From Dicaeum eximium (taxonomy: Eukaryota; Chordata; Aves; Passeriformes; Dicaeidae): a stretch of 64,000 nt of DNA. The position numbers and the translations under genes were made by a program. Under the pieces are notes generated by a model. It saw nothing but the letters and a program-made list of their open reading frames with translations. It had not been told where the DNA came from and did no database searches. The stretch's first letter is position 1. Every line of letters starts with the position of its first letter. Where the stretch lies: assembly GCA_013396995.1 (NCBI GenBank), contig VWZP01010561.1, forward strand, positions 779,767-843,766, read 5' to 3'. This document shows positions 52,706 through 64,000 of the stretch, piece by piece.

Positions 52706-52874
52706 GGATAGAGCTCTGTCCTCCCGGGCACCGGTTCATGATCACCATGGTGGCGAGCTTCATCGAGATGGCGGGGCAGTTCCTCATGCCAGGGCTGGCT
52801 GCCCTCTGCAGCGACTGGCAGGTCCTCCAGGCAGTCATCATCTGTCCCTTCCTGCTGATGCTGTTCTACTGGGT
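52706..52874 (+). CDS. SLC22A23: SLC22A23 internal exon encoding membrane segments 5-6 (probably exon 4)
   Basis: This 169-bp exon continues the transporter frame. GG completes Arg with the C left by the previous exon, then IELCPPGHRF leads into segment 5 (FMITMVASF, then GQFLMPGLAAL). A short loop (CSDWQVLQ) follows, then segment 6 (AVIICPFLLMLFYW). The last two bases, GT, begin a split Val codon. GQFLMPGLAAL and DWQVLQ match what I remember of mammalian SLC22A23 closely. SLC22A17, the nearest relative, differs here. Acceptor: GTTCTCTGTGTTCCAG. Donor: GGGT|GTAAGT. As I recall, 169 bp is the usual size of the SLC22 exon that follows the 155-bp exon. The exon is clearly richer in G+C than the introns and contains several CpGs. 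No frameshift or stop is seen. Confidence 0.96.
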
Positions 52875-53830
52875 GTAAGTATTTCTTCCTCCTGCCAACA
52901 AGCTCCTGATGTTGGACTTGGGAGCTGCTCCATCAGGAAGTGTGTGTGCGTCACAATACATATGAGCTTTCCCCTTTGTTCTTCCATTCACCTTGTGCAC
53001 AGGCTTGACTTTGAAATAAGAAAGAATAACTTTATAATCTGCTGTAGCATGCACATATGCTACACCCTGCGACACGGTGGGCACTTGGGAGATAGTCCCC
53101 TTTCACTGAGGTGAAGTTGTACTTCGTTATTATTCTAGCTGTCACTGTCCCTTTAAACACTAGGATAGTTCTTGAGAGGATGCATCCCAGCCTAGCAGTT
53201 GTCACATTGTGACTGCATGGCTGTATTTTCCCATAATACCTATGTTGTGGTTCTGGACTGACACTGTTGGTTTCTTTGATCCAAGAAAAGTTACAAATAA
53301 CATCTGTCAGCACGCTTGGATGCTTTGTGTGCGTGAGATAGTCAGCCCTGAACTAGACTTGATTTTAGCCAAATTAACACATGCTATGCTGAAGTCTGAA
53401 GTGGCTGGCCTGTGCCAGGCAGTGGCTTGGGACTGTTCCTACAAGGAATTCCCCACTCCCAACTGGCCCCACTCCTCTCTGCCTGTGGCACTGTGGTGTT
53501 GGTACGGCTGTCCTGAGAGAAGTGGGATGGCTTTTGCCTTGGAATAGCGTCAGGTCCATCTCCACCATGACTTTATAAACATTCCAAAAAATCTTTCTTT
53601 GTTGTTCTGTCTTAATAGTGACACGCAGTGGTGGCATAAAACAACAGAGGCTTATGAGAGCAGTGTTGTACAAAACCATAACAATAAGAACACTAACAAG
53701 CCTAAAATATTTAGTTATTGTACACTGAGAAAAATGAGGAAAAAGGCCGCTACTCTGTGGAGGACCAAGCTTGTTATGTACCATGGTGAGCTAGGCTAGC
53801 TGTAATGCCTGACAAGTTACAACATGTAAA

Positions 53831-53854
53831 AACTTGTTACACTATGTAACAGTT
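53831..53854. repeat. short hairpin, TGTTAC/GTAACA with 5-base loop
   Basis: AACTTGTTAC and GTAACAGTT pair, with one bulged base, around the loop ACTAT. It is small and of unknown meaning. Confidence 0.5.
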
Positions 53855-54089
53855 ATATTTTTGTATTAACTTCTTACAGAGCCCTCCTGTGTTGACGGTG
53901 GTAACCCTCAGTGGGGATTATTCCCAAGGCAGACATGCCTCAGCATGGGCAAAATGTGTACTCACGAGAGTTACAAGTGTCTTGCAAAATAATGACAGAA
54001 GGAGCAGGGGGTTACCTCTGTATTCCAACACACAATATTTCAATAACCTCTTCTTGACAGTGTTAATCTTGATGAATAATGAAGAGTGT

Positions 54090-54129
54090 TTTTGTTAATG
54101 CTAATTTTGTTAATGTTAATTTTGTTATG
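54090..54129. repeat. 15-bp tandem repeat, about 2.7 copies
   Basis: TTTTGTTAATGCTAA, TTTTGTTAATGTTAA and a partial TTTTGTTATG follow head to tail. The first two units differ at one base. It is probably a slippage-derived minisatellite seed. Confidence 0.8.
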
Positions 54130-57100
54130 ATGCTGTTCTTCCCTCCCTTACCTGCTGTATGTTATACACATGCTGGTTTGCTCCAAAGCTTCAAGTAGTA
54201 ATGCCACCAGCTGAAATACCTGATGTCCACCACTGGATAAAGCACAATATCAAACAGAGTATTTACAGACATTTGTGTCCAAAAGGATGGCACAGTAGTA
54301 TGGAGATGCCTAATGAATATGGGCATGGAGAACAGGCATCCCTCAGCAGTCTTCTGGAGGCCACACATTTTCCAGGTGGCTTTGGCAGAGTCTCACACAT
54401 TCCTGTTGAGAGGTCATCCCTGAGTGACATTGAAAGAGACAGGAAATGCTAAAAATTATTCTGTAATCTGCAAGACCGATGTGGTTTTTCAGCTGGGCAG
54501 GGCAGTCAAACCAAGCAAATAAGTCCCCTTTATATATTGTGGAGCTTAGCAGCTTGATAAGTAGTGGTAGTAGCCAGAGGATCAGGATTTGTGTTGCCCA
54601 GGGTTTTTGCATTTGTAGAAATGAACCTTGGTTGGGATGCCTCTTTAATTATATTGTCAGTACAGTATGTACTTTTCTCTTAGGCTTTTCACTTCCATCT
54701 GTTGCATATTCTTTGGGAAGTGTTATCATTTTATCACCTCTTTCTTTCCTTCCAAACGGAACGTGAACCCACACCATGTGTTACAGATAAAGGAAGGAAA
54801 CTGATTGGTAATAAAAGAACCGGAAAACTGCATTGCTTGCTAATTCCCCATCATGTACCCAAAGCAGTGAGTCCAGTAACAGATGATGCTGCAAATAGCC
54901 CCTGCACTGCCTCCTCCTTCCTCTGTACTCTCTTTGCTTGCATCTCCTGCTGTGAGAGTGCTGTTTGCCCCTCCAGGCTGGGGCTTAACCCTATTTCCAC
55001 CCATGGTTTCGCTCTGGCCACATGCACATGGCAGGCTATACAGTCCCCAGGAGTGCATGGCTGAGTGGATTGGGAAGCTAGGCATGGATGGAGGAAAAGG
55101 AAGAGGCAGCAGATTTGTCTAGGAGAGATGGGCTTGGATACAAAAGTATGGAACAGATATCCCTACTGGGGTCTTAGGTCATTCTGGAAGGGCAGAAAGG
55201 CACCCATGTGAGCCAGACATGGGCACAGGGGTTTGTGACAGGTGTATAAAGATAACTTAATAGAAGTTAGACTCCTTTCAAGTGTGTGAGTATTAGAGCC
55301 ATAAGGGAAGGGGAACTCCAGCTCTACAGAGACCTTATTTCTTCTCCCTTGAACAAAGGAAGCTCCAGACAGGATGATGCCATGAATGTCAATAAAGGTA
55401 TCAATAATTTGAAATAAACTCCTGCTTCACTCTAATCAAAACTGAAAGAAATGGAAGAGGTGGCTGGTTCTTTTCTGGTGCTTTTAGATAGGATTTACTC
55501 GCACCAAGACACAAAGTTGCAATAATGGGTTTGTTGATCTAATCAAAAGCTCATTAGAGCCTTTCCATGGGCATCCATTTTCCATCCTTCTGCAAAGAAT
55601 CACAGCTCTTCCAGCTATACGTGGTACCTTCCTGGTCTTTATCAAGGATTCTTCTCTAAGGATTTCTCAAACTTAAGATCTTTTTTCCCCGGTGTGCCTT
55701 CCAGTCATCCTCCTTTCCTCTTCAAAGCAGCAGCAGCTGTGGAACAGGAGATGAAAGTTTAACCCTACGCCACACCTTGTTCATTGCCTTGACTGTAAAA
55801 GCATGGCCCTTTCCTTGCTGATGGAGAAGGTAGCAGACTATCAACCAGCTGTGTGAGGAAAATACTGAAAACCAAAGTTCAGCAGGAAGGAGTGCATGCA
55901 TTCACTGTGGTTGACCAGGGACAAACTATCTGAACATCTTGGAGCAAGAACACTGAGGGAGCTTGATGTATTGCTCAAGGAAGACAGGAGACAAAGGGTG
56001 GAGTGGCACAGAGGGTTGTGGACATGCTCTGTTTAAAACAGTGCAGCTGATGGGAACTGTCAGCCAAAGGAATGACCCAAAAGGTGACCAAAAGCTGAAA
56101 TTTGTCACATTAGCTCAAAAATATGTATTACTTTTCACACCCCTGCGTATGCTAATGACTGAAGTCACCCGAATTCCAGCCTAAACATGAAATGACATCA
56201 CCTGTAACTTTACCTTTTCCCTTCCCTCAAAGAAAACATTATAAATGTAGCTTAATTGAGGAAGGAGGTCAGAGGAGACTTCACCTTTGTATTCTGGGAC
56301 CACTGATGGTCTGTACCTATCTCCTCTCTCACCACCTGTTGTGTAAGACTCAAACACAGCAATGCCAAGTGCTTCTTCAGGAAATCCAAAAAACAAGCTT
56401 GTGTTTTTGATCATACTTTCAGTGCTACTTAGTCATCTCAAAATTTAATGCATTTGTCAATGGCTGTATTATTCATACTTCAAGTATTATTGGCATGTGC
56501 TTCTACAGAGAGTGTATTTATCACCTGCAACCCAAGAACCTGCATTCCTGTGGCTCAGTAAGTGACACTTTTGCATCTGGCCAGGAGATTTATTGAACAT
56601 GACTGGATTTCTGCTCTGGCCATGGGAGTCCATTGGGTGCACCCAGACTTAGTGTGTCACACTGTTTGAGAATTTGTGACCATGGGAGTTCTTATTGAAT
56701 ATTACTGTTGAAAATGTAAAACTTACAGGCTGGTGGCTGAGGCCGTACCCTCTCCAGGGCCAGGCAGATATTTTGCATTCAGAAAATTCTTAGTACTTTA
56801 AAAAAATGCTTTTTCTTTACAAGACGTAGTGCTGGGAGATGTGCCAAATCCTCTGTGCAGCACAAGGGGTAGTAAATAAGCTGTCAAGCTGAATGGCTGT
56901 CATCATAGTTGTTATACATTTTTATTGGCTGATATACTTTAGATTGCAGTCCGCCTGATTTATCTCCTTTTTTCTTCTTCTTCCAAAAATACTTTCTCTG
57001 TCTCAGTTGGAGGCTTTGCTAAGGTGTCTTCCAAATTGTATCAGCCTAAGAGGTAGTATGATAATGGTGCAATTGACTGCGTGGAAGTACAAGAACCAGG

Positions 57101-57998
57101 CAGCATCCACAGCAAAGATCAGTGCTTTGTGAAGGAAATTTGAGGTTTTATTATGTATTTAAAGTTAAAAGTAGTTCTTAAATTTGTTTTTAGTAAGATC
57201 TTTCAGAAGAGTAGTAAAAACATGGTCTTAGGAAAAAAAAAGTGAGATCTGAAAGTGTTCATGTCTATAGAAGTATGGGAGGTTTTGGGGGTTTGTTCTA
57301 AGAGCTATGTATTACATTTGTATTAAAATAAACTCATTTGGAAAAAAAAAGGGGGAGAGTGATCAGTTAAGCTCATTAATCTGGTTAATATCAGCACTTG
57401 AAAGAAGCAATTGGATGGAAAATTGACTTTTTAGACTGTATGCATGTATATGTTTTCAAGGCAACTAACAAACTGTTCTCTTTAGTCAGGGAAGCTTAAG
57501 TCCTTCTTCATCCCTCTTAAGAACATCTTCATCCTAAGAAGTAATTCTTCTCTTTCACCTCCTATTTAAAAGAGAACCCAAATTACTTCTCTCAGCTGTT
57601 TTCTTTTTTTGGTCTGAATTACCATGTGTGAACTGCTCATCTCATTCACTCCCTTCTTGGCATCAAATGTCTATTGCAGACAGCACTACCTCTTCCTCTC
57701 ATTTCTTTCAAGTTATATTAATGGACAGAGCACTTGTAATATGTTATAAAATTCCAATGTGTTGTAGTTCCATGTGATAGGATATTTGCTCTATGATTTG
57801 TGAATCAGGGTAAAAGAAAATACCATAAATTCACACATTCTGAATCTGTTTTCCCTCTTTTTTGTTTCATAAGTTGTTCTTCTGTATTTTGAAATAATTA
57901 CGTAGCTTCTGAGTGGTTAAATGAGCAGCTACAACTCTACCAGTTCATCCTCTGACAGAAAATTGGAAGCAGCCCTAACCTGTTTTCCCTCTTTGAAG

Positions 57999-58126
57999 TA
58001 TTTTCCCAGAGTCTCTGCGGTGGTTGATGGCTACACAGCAGTTTGAGGCATCCAAGGAGCTGATCCTTCAGTTCACGCACAAGAACAGGATGAACACAGA
58101 AAGCGACATCAAAGGAGTGGTGCCCG
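57999..58126 (+). CDS. SLC22A23: SLC22A23 internal exon encoding the start of the central cytoplasmic loop (probably exon 5)
   Basis: This 128-bp exon starts with T, which completes the split Val codon, and then reads IFPESLRWLMATQQFE. PESLRWL is the SLC22 form of the MFS motif at the cytoplasmic end of segment 6 (PESxRWL). The rest, ASKELILQFTHKNRMN then DIKGVVP, is the hydrophilic loop between segments 6 and 7. The combination LRWLMATQQFE with KNRMN and DIKGV is what identifies the gene as SLC22A23. The exon leaves one base, G, at the donor CCCG|GTGAGT. The mammalian protein continues with Glu here, which fits G plus AG. The next exon is not in the window. The 82-codon antisense frame over this exon is a shadow. 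Confidence 0.96.
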
Positions 58127-58231
58127 GTGAGTTGGACAGACAACTGCAAATCCCCCAGCTCTTCTCTAAAGGCTGCACATGGCATTACTGCCCAGAATTA
58201 AATCATCTATTTATTGCCTGTACATCATCTC

Positions 58232-58260
58232 ACTCATTCATTGATTCATTCGTTCATTCT
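58232..58260. repeat. imperfect TCAT/ATTC tetranucleotide repeat
   Basis: ACTCATTCATTGATTCATTC and further units with G interruptions. It is an interrupted microsatellite about 100 bases after an exon donor. Confidence 0.75.
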
Positions 58261-61200
58261 GCTCTTGAAAATCCATTCCAAACTCCAGCACTGTGTTAAA
58301 AACTACATGGCCTGTTGAACAGTCCTAGTAATTATAGTCTTGTCTTGCAGTGCCGTGTGTCTTTAGAGACATCTCTTGAAGAATTTTACCATGGCTACAA
58401 GAGTGTGCCTTCAGCTCTGTGTGCCTCTGGAAACTGTGTTTTGAGGAAGCTGCTTGCTGGGATCCTGCCCATCACCCAACACTTACTCTGTTGGTTTGGA
58501 GAAGCAGCAGCACTCAAACTCCCTATTGTAAAGAGCTATTTCCCATGGGAAACTTGAACCATGTTACAGTTTCTCTTTAAAGCTTTGCTTCAAGAGCTGT
58601 TTTGTTTTCCTAACCCTGCATCATCTGAGTGATGCTGCTTTAAGGATGGGGGATTGCTGCAAGTTACAGTGGTAGGGTGCAGCTTTTGCTTTAGAGTCTA
58701 AAGTATCAATTCCTTGGTTTACTGATCCTTCTAGAAAGAGCTGGCTCCCCTCATCACCCAAATTGTCACTGAAATAGCCAAGATCCTGTCTTGCAGGTTG
58801 CTGTGCAGAAGAGACTCTGTTCATGTGTCTATTTGTGTTTGTCTAATTACAACAAAGGCAAAGAGCTTCTGGATCTTTATCTCACCAGTGTACCTGTCAA
58901 GATTTGGTCCAGGCTCCCCTTTTCCTTCTCACAGGCTTGATTCTGCCCAAAAACACACATTTTGCACTGTCATTTGCAGTCTGTATCAGACTACCCACTT
59001 GTCAGAAAATGGTGGAAACATTTCCTCCACTTTTCCAACACTACCTTCTCTGACCCCAGGGGCAGCAGGGGAACCTCAGCCAGCAGCTCTGCCAGTGGGT
59101 AGAAGTGATGGTTCTGTACTTGTCTGATCCCTTGTCAAAGGTCTCTGGGGTAGCTGTAGGTTCCATCAGTCAGTGTTAAAGGTGTCAGTCAGTGCTGGAA
59201 CAGGCTTAATCCAGGATAGAAAACTCTCACCATTAACATCAGTGCCTAATGAGTAAAGCAATCTCCATCAGTGAGGAATGAAAAGCCCAGTTCAGGATCT
59301 CTGGTATACATCCAGGTCACTGGTGTGAGTCTTGGTGCAGTCAGCACACTGGTGTTAATTAGCTGGCTTGCATGTAATTGTGTGTGGTTACAGTTCCTGG
59401 ATCTGCATAACACAACATTGCAGTGTAAATGCCATTTTTCTGGTAAGGTTTTGAAAAGCATTGGGAGTGTGTGAGCCATTAACCTGTAGATATCCCCCCC
59501 CACCTCATTTTTACAGGTCTTCCTCAGAATAAATGATGGATCTTGAGAAATTATGGGTCCCTGAGCCAACAATTGGCCTTGGAGTTTCCCAAACAATTCC
59601 TAAATTTGGCTTTTGTCAGTCAGCTTCTTGAATTTGCAGATGAAATAAAATGTATTTTAGGGGAAAGAAAAAACAAATCACCTGAGTTTCCTTTAAGGAA
59701 AATAATAAAGACACAACTGTGTGCTGGAGGGATTTATTTAAGCCATATTGGCCATGGAGAAATGCCAAATGTCCAAATGGCTTTATGACTATTATTTGTG
59801 ACTGATTACTTTTCTCAGCAGTTTCATGGTAGGAGTACACTCCTGTTGGAGACTCCCTTTCATGTGAAAAAACAGAGCATTACTTCACATCTTGATACAA
59901 TGGACCCTCTGACTGCAAACACATTTAGATACAGAAGTTGTCAGTACAACACCATTTGCAATTTATAAGTTACTCAGAACATGGTTATTTCTGCCTCCTT
60001 GTTGATGACGGGATTGTTGGGTTTTTTTAATTATTCCTTCCCTCACTTTTTCTCTTTAAACTCTTTCTGCAGCCCCACACTTAAAGGCTTTTCTGATGCA
60101 GCCCTGGAGGGAAGCTGTGTTTCTGTAGGAAGAGCAAGTGAGGAGCATTATCAAAAGAATGAAATAAGATTAACTACAAACTCCTGAAGGAAGGAGCACC
60201 TCTCCCATTCTGGGTGCATGGGGGTGTTGATGGTCTGAGTGAGGACAGGAGAATAGTAGGATTCTTGAATTAAGGATGTGACCAAGCTGCAGGCCTTGTA
60301 TCTTGCAGTGGGTCAGGAAGGAGGAGGAAACCCTTTCTCTGCTCTTGTCTGCTGTAATAACATGCCCATCATTGCTCTAGCATGGAATGGGTAAAAAACT
60401 GGTACTTGTCTAGGAGAAAGGATGCCATTGAGCCTGATGCAGATATCCCTTGTTTTCCCTTGATTCCATTGTTGAGCTTTCCTATCTGTGTGGAGGGATT
60501 TTTGTTTGTGATTTGTTTTATTCTTTGTTTTCTATCTGAAAGGGCTGGAAACTGTTTTGCTCTAGTTAGGGGCCGTTGTGTTGCTGTTTATTATTCCTCA
60601 CTGCATTGTTGTAACAGCCTCCTGTGATTGAATTACTTCCAATGCATTTAAATGATAAACTGCTGACTTGCAGTCCCTTCCAGCTGAAAATCCCACTGTA
60701 ATTTTACTCATACATACCAGTCAAATTAGTGAATCCAATATAACAGACCCTTACAGGAGTTTCATGTATACCTATTTTGGTACTTGAAATGAATCCCATA
60801 GTAAAAAGAAGCAGTGTTCAAGAGGACAGAGTATTTCTGGGATGCAAGAAAATTTAATTTTGAATTGCTCTCCAAGCAATGGGCAAGCTGATTTTCCTTT
60901 CTGAAGAATCACACCATTTCCACTGCCCGCTGAAAGCTTTTGCTCATCCATTTGGCTACACTGCCTGTAGTGGAGAGTGCCACTAACCATCTGTAGAGCC
61001 TCTTTGTTCCATGGGGAGGTGGCCCACATGTGAGGTGGGGTGGAGAAAAAAAAGGAAGCAAAATTTATCTGCTGTTTCTGACAGTCCTTTGGTTTGGAGC
61101 GGTTACCAGTGCTCTCCTGGGAGATGTCTCTAAAGACAACAACTAAAAGTCCAGACAGTGATCCAGCTGCAGCTGAAAGGTCCAGCAGCTGCCCTAACAA

Positions 61201-63579
61201 CCCCTGCCAGGAGAAAATAAGGTTTGGCAGCTGATGGGCAATGCCCAGCCAGCAAGATGGAGTGGGAGTGTGCTTACATGGGAAACACATTAAAGTGAGA
61301 CAAGGGGTGTTGATAGCAGTCTGGAGTGTTGTAAATTTACATTGCCCTTATCTTCAGTAGCCTGTCCCAGGGCTGATGTTGGTTGCATAAAGGTACCTTT
61401 TTTCTCAGCAACTTTAAGTGGCTTTATTTTTGAGTGCTTGGTGTACCCTGTGATTTTGGGCAGGAATAATTTGCCCCTATAATGAGATTTTTGGGTTTAT
61501 GTGTTGCATTTTCTTCTTTAATGCTTAAGAAACATAGGTGAATTAGACCTGGTTAAACTACTCCTAGTATGTTTTGACTCAAAATTTCATCAGTTGGCTT
61601 TAAACTTTGCCCTCTTTTAGAAATAAAAGCTTAGATCTGTTTTTGCATCAAAGAAATTATTTTTATTCAACTGTGTATTGAAATGTCATTTGTTAAACAG
61701 GCTTGCTGAATTTTGTTGATAAATGTTCCAAAGCATTACCCAAAAAAGTCAGCTTCAATCATGAGCAATTTAAATATTTTGATAATATTAATTCAGTACA
61801 GGTTTTTCACTACCAGTTTCTCCAGAAACTTCACCATCTCTTCCTTATTTCCCTGTAGAACAAGAACCAAATAGATATTTCAGTGTAGCTGAGAGACAGT
61901 CATTTTGACCTTAGTGTCATAAAGATAAGGAAGTATGAAGATTGTTTAACAAACAGCAGAAAAGAGTGTTCAGGGGAATTGGAAATCCTAAAGCACCAAC
62001 CATTCTTACACCTTTTGAAGATGTGTTACACTTGAGATGGCTTTCAATACTTTTATAGAATGCATTATCTTTCTTTGTGTGGGGTTGAAGGGTCTGTTTG
62101 TTGCCTGGAACAGATTGTCTGCTGCAAGCTGACCTTGGCTGCACCAGCATCCAGCCCTGCCATGTTTGTGTGTCCTGGGAAATGCTCCACTTGAGACACT
62201 GCTGTATCAGCAGCTACCCCAGTGTCACACGTGATGCTTCCATGGAAACCCTCCCCTGTGCAGTTCTCTTTGGCTTCCCCTGTGTGGGGAGACATTTCAG
62301 GTGTTCCTTAACATGAAAATATCTGCTTGGCCAGGCTGAAAAACAAAGCTTCCTTTTTGCTCGTCTCTGGATGGAAATACAAACCAGAGGTGCTCCTGTG
62401 GGCAGGGAGGTCATAGCTGCTCCTTCCCAAAATTCCCTTCTAAGCTTAGAGACATAATATTGATGTAATCAGGAAAGGTGGACAGCAAAGGTAAAGCACC
62501 CAAACAGATGCCAGCGCTTTAGCATGCAGGACACAACATGGAGAAGGTGCAGGGGTACAGTGGTGATAAGTACTCTGTGTATGTGTGTGGATTGCAGCTA
62601 GGAAAGCTGTGGTTTTCAGGGAGTTTCCCTCTGAAGAAAAAAAATTCATTATCTTTCACCTTTCTTGCTGCTGAACAACATGCTGCCATTACTTTTCCTT
62701 AAACATAAGCTATTTTTCTGTTTTGTTTTGCTATATATACTTTTTTTCCTAAGCATGAGGCTTGAAGCTGTGTAATTATAAGCATTTTCCTTTTCCACTG
62801 GGTAAATAGCAGAGGGAAGGGTGGAAATGCCTTATGTCTGAAAGTCAGTCTCTTCCCCTAAAAAGCTTTACTCATATCCTTAGACCATCACACCTATCAC
62901 TACACTACTGGTTTAAAGCTTGTGATAGATGAAGAGTGTACTAGCTAGAGAACAAAAGCAAATTTCCTGGTTCCATAATACAGGTGATTCCATATGACAG
63001 TGAAATACAAACCTGCCAGATGTCCTCCTTTGCCAGACCCTGTTTCTTGGGTGTTTAATGGTGCTAAACTGAAATGTTCCATGCAGCTCCCAGAGGGTGG
63101 TCAGGTAAATGTGGGAAATGTAGTTGAAACAGTTCAAGGTGCTGCTTGAAGGCTATGTTTCAGCCACAGAGATTTCCATCTCAAAATTGAAAAAAAACCC
63201 AAAATACCCAGCCAGTGATTTCTGTAGTCCTCTGGTATGTTACATCAGTTCCAGGAGGATCTGGGTCTCTCCTGCTGGGCCCTGTTGTCCAGTAGCAGGA
63301 ACTGGTGAAGTTTGTGCAACTCTTTCAAGATGTGCTGTACATGATAGTGATTAACAAGAACCAAACTGGCCAGTTAGGTTCTCTTCTCCTGGCTGGGTCT
63401 ACCGTAGTGAAAGAGGAGAGCCCATGCATGCCTTGACTGTATCCTTAGCACAGGTAGTAGTGATATCTGACACTATCAGATTTTGCAGACATCAGGGGGA
63501 AAAGGGTGCAGTCTACTGAGAATGTGCCTTTCAATGCAACTGGGAAAAGCCAAATATGCTAGAAAATTTAAAGGGGGAG

Positions 63580-63593
63580 AAAAAAAAAAAAAA
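63580..63593. repeat. A14 homopolymer
   Basis: Fourteen A after AAGGGGGAG. No retroposon body or duplication was recognised. Confidence 0.8.
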
Positions 63594-63749
63594 CTAAAAG
63601 AAGAGGGGGCTGTCAGCCTCTATTTCAGTTTGAATGCCTCTCTCACTAGCTGAGTCCTCTGCAGACTCTGGCTGGCTGCACTCCAGCCTGTTGGTTTGTG
63701 CTCCTCTGGCACACTGGCTCTTTGTGCACAGTGCTGCCTATCCTCCCAG

Positions 63750-63853
63750 AGCAGCCAGCCTTACAGGGCAGGAGCCATGTGCAGAGGGCTGGCAGCAAGC
63801 CCTGGTGCTGCTGGCATTTCCCCAGCCCACGGGCACCAGAGGGGAGAGGACTG
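63750..63853 (+). other. possible cryptic exon, 104 bp
   Basis: The acceptor GTGCTGCCTATCCTCCCAG (ending 63749) and donor CTG|GTGAGT (63854) bound 104 bases that are open in the frame left by the last coding exon. The translation begins EQPALQGRSH and does not match the SLC22A23 loop, so this is not the true next exon. A second acceptor-like CCTTACAG ends at 63766. It lies in a locally G+C-rich patch where such pairings arise by chance. Confidence 0.15.
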
Positions 63854-64000
63854 GTGAGTCCAGATATGGATGTGAAGGGTAGGAGGGAGACCTCAAGAAC
63901 CAAGTGGAAGTGGACAGCAACAAGAGGGGACCAGTGGCCAGAGAGGAGAGGAAATAAGAGACTTTAAAAAGTTGTGGGAGTAAAGAATAAAGATAGTTGG

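Larger units (their letters stand above)
52875..57998 (+). other. SLC22A23: 5,124-bp SLC22A23 intron
   Basis: It begins GTAAGT and ends CCTGTTTTCCCTCTTTGAAG, with a CCTAACC branch site whose A is about 21 bases before the exon. Inside are a short hairpin (53831-53854), a 15-bp tandem repeat (54090-54129) and ordinary AT-rich sequence. The open frame at 53374-53784 (-) is 136 codons but resembles nothing I recognise. The 53.3-54.1 kb stretch looked faintly LTR-like, with GTTAC/GTAAC inverted repeats, but I found no LTR pair, primer site or coding remnant. Confidence 0.85.
58127..64000 (+). other. SLC22A23: 5' part of the next SLC22A23 intron
   Basis: The stretch starts GTGAGT and runs to the window end. 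I looked for the next coding exon (expected to begin Glu-Leu-Glu-Lys) on the + strand and did not find it. It contains an imperfect TCAT tetranucleotide repeat (58232-58260), a C8 run near 59493-59500, an A14 run (63580-63593) and a possible cryptic exon near the end. Open frames such as 60772-61290 (-) are chance frames with no family resemblance. No transposon was recognised. Confidence 0.8.

Noticed and set aside
53300..54100. Possible solo LTR
   Set aside because: Short inverted repeats and a T-rich stretch are present, but no TG...CA boundaries with target duplication, no polyadenylation pattern and no partner copy in the window.
57937..58185. 82-codon open frame on the - strand across the third exon
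   Set aside because: It is the antisense shadow of a confident SLC22A23 exon and has no protein resemblance of its own.
60655..60700. CAGTCCCTTCCAGCTG, reminiscent of the CCCTTCCAACC near CR1 3' ends
   Set aside because: The following bases do not continue as CR1 and the ATTCTATGA-type terminal repeat is absent. A similar look-alike near 6738-6752 fails in the same way.
60772..61290. 172-codon frame on the - strand
   Set aside because: No family resemblance and no splice or promoter context. It lies within an intron of the opposite-strand gene.

Overview
This window reads as vertebrate, intron-dominated nuclear DNA, most likely from a bird. That rests on long AT-rich introns, very few CpG dinucleotides, no mammalian-type Alu, B1 or L1 sequence that I recognise, and a clear vertebrate transporter gene. 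The exact species cannot be read from the sequence. I see no bacterial genes, CRISPR array, rRNA, tRNA or intact mobile element.

The only protein-coding gene I can support is an internal part of SLC22A23, on the + strand. It is an orphan member of the SLC22 branch of the major facilitator superfamily. Three consecutive coding exons are present: 2395-2549 (155 bp), 52706-52874 (169 bp) and 57999-58126 (128 bp). Each has an AG acceptor with a plausible branch site and a GTGAGT or GTAAGT donor, and the reading frame joins without error across both junctions. The encoded stretch runs from the end of the MFS loop between membrane segments 2 and 3, through segments 3 to 6, into the start of the large cytoplasmic loop before segment 7. 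By analogy with the family's exon plan these are probably exons 3, 4 and 5. The first exons and the exons for segments 7-12 lie outside the window.

Layout: 1-2394 is the 3' part of an upstream intron. 2550-52705 is a single intron of 50,156 bp. 52875-57998 is an intron of 5,124 bp. 58127-64000 is the 5' part of the next intron. These introns hold short simple repeats, three canonical G-quadruplex motifs, a 46-bp perfect purine/pyrimidine alternating tract, an imperfect hairpin, a few small tandem duplications, and one ambiguous base (N at 37779).

I found no convincing new biological system. The most testable observation is a well-formed cryptic exon at 25216-25295. If spliced in, it stays open and then forces a stop at the start of the next exon, as a poison exon would. 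Just past the first exon the reading frame stays open for more than 150 bases to a second donor-like site, which gives another possible truncated isoform. Most other open frames are short chance frames in introns.
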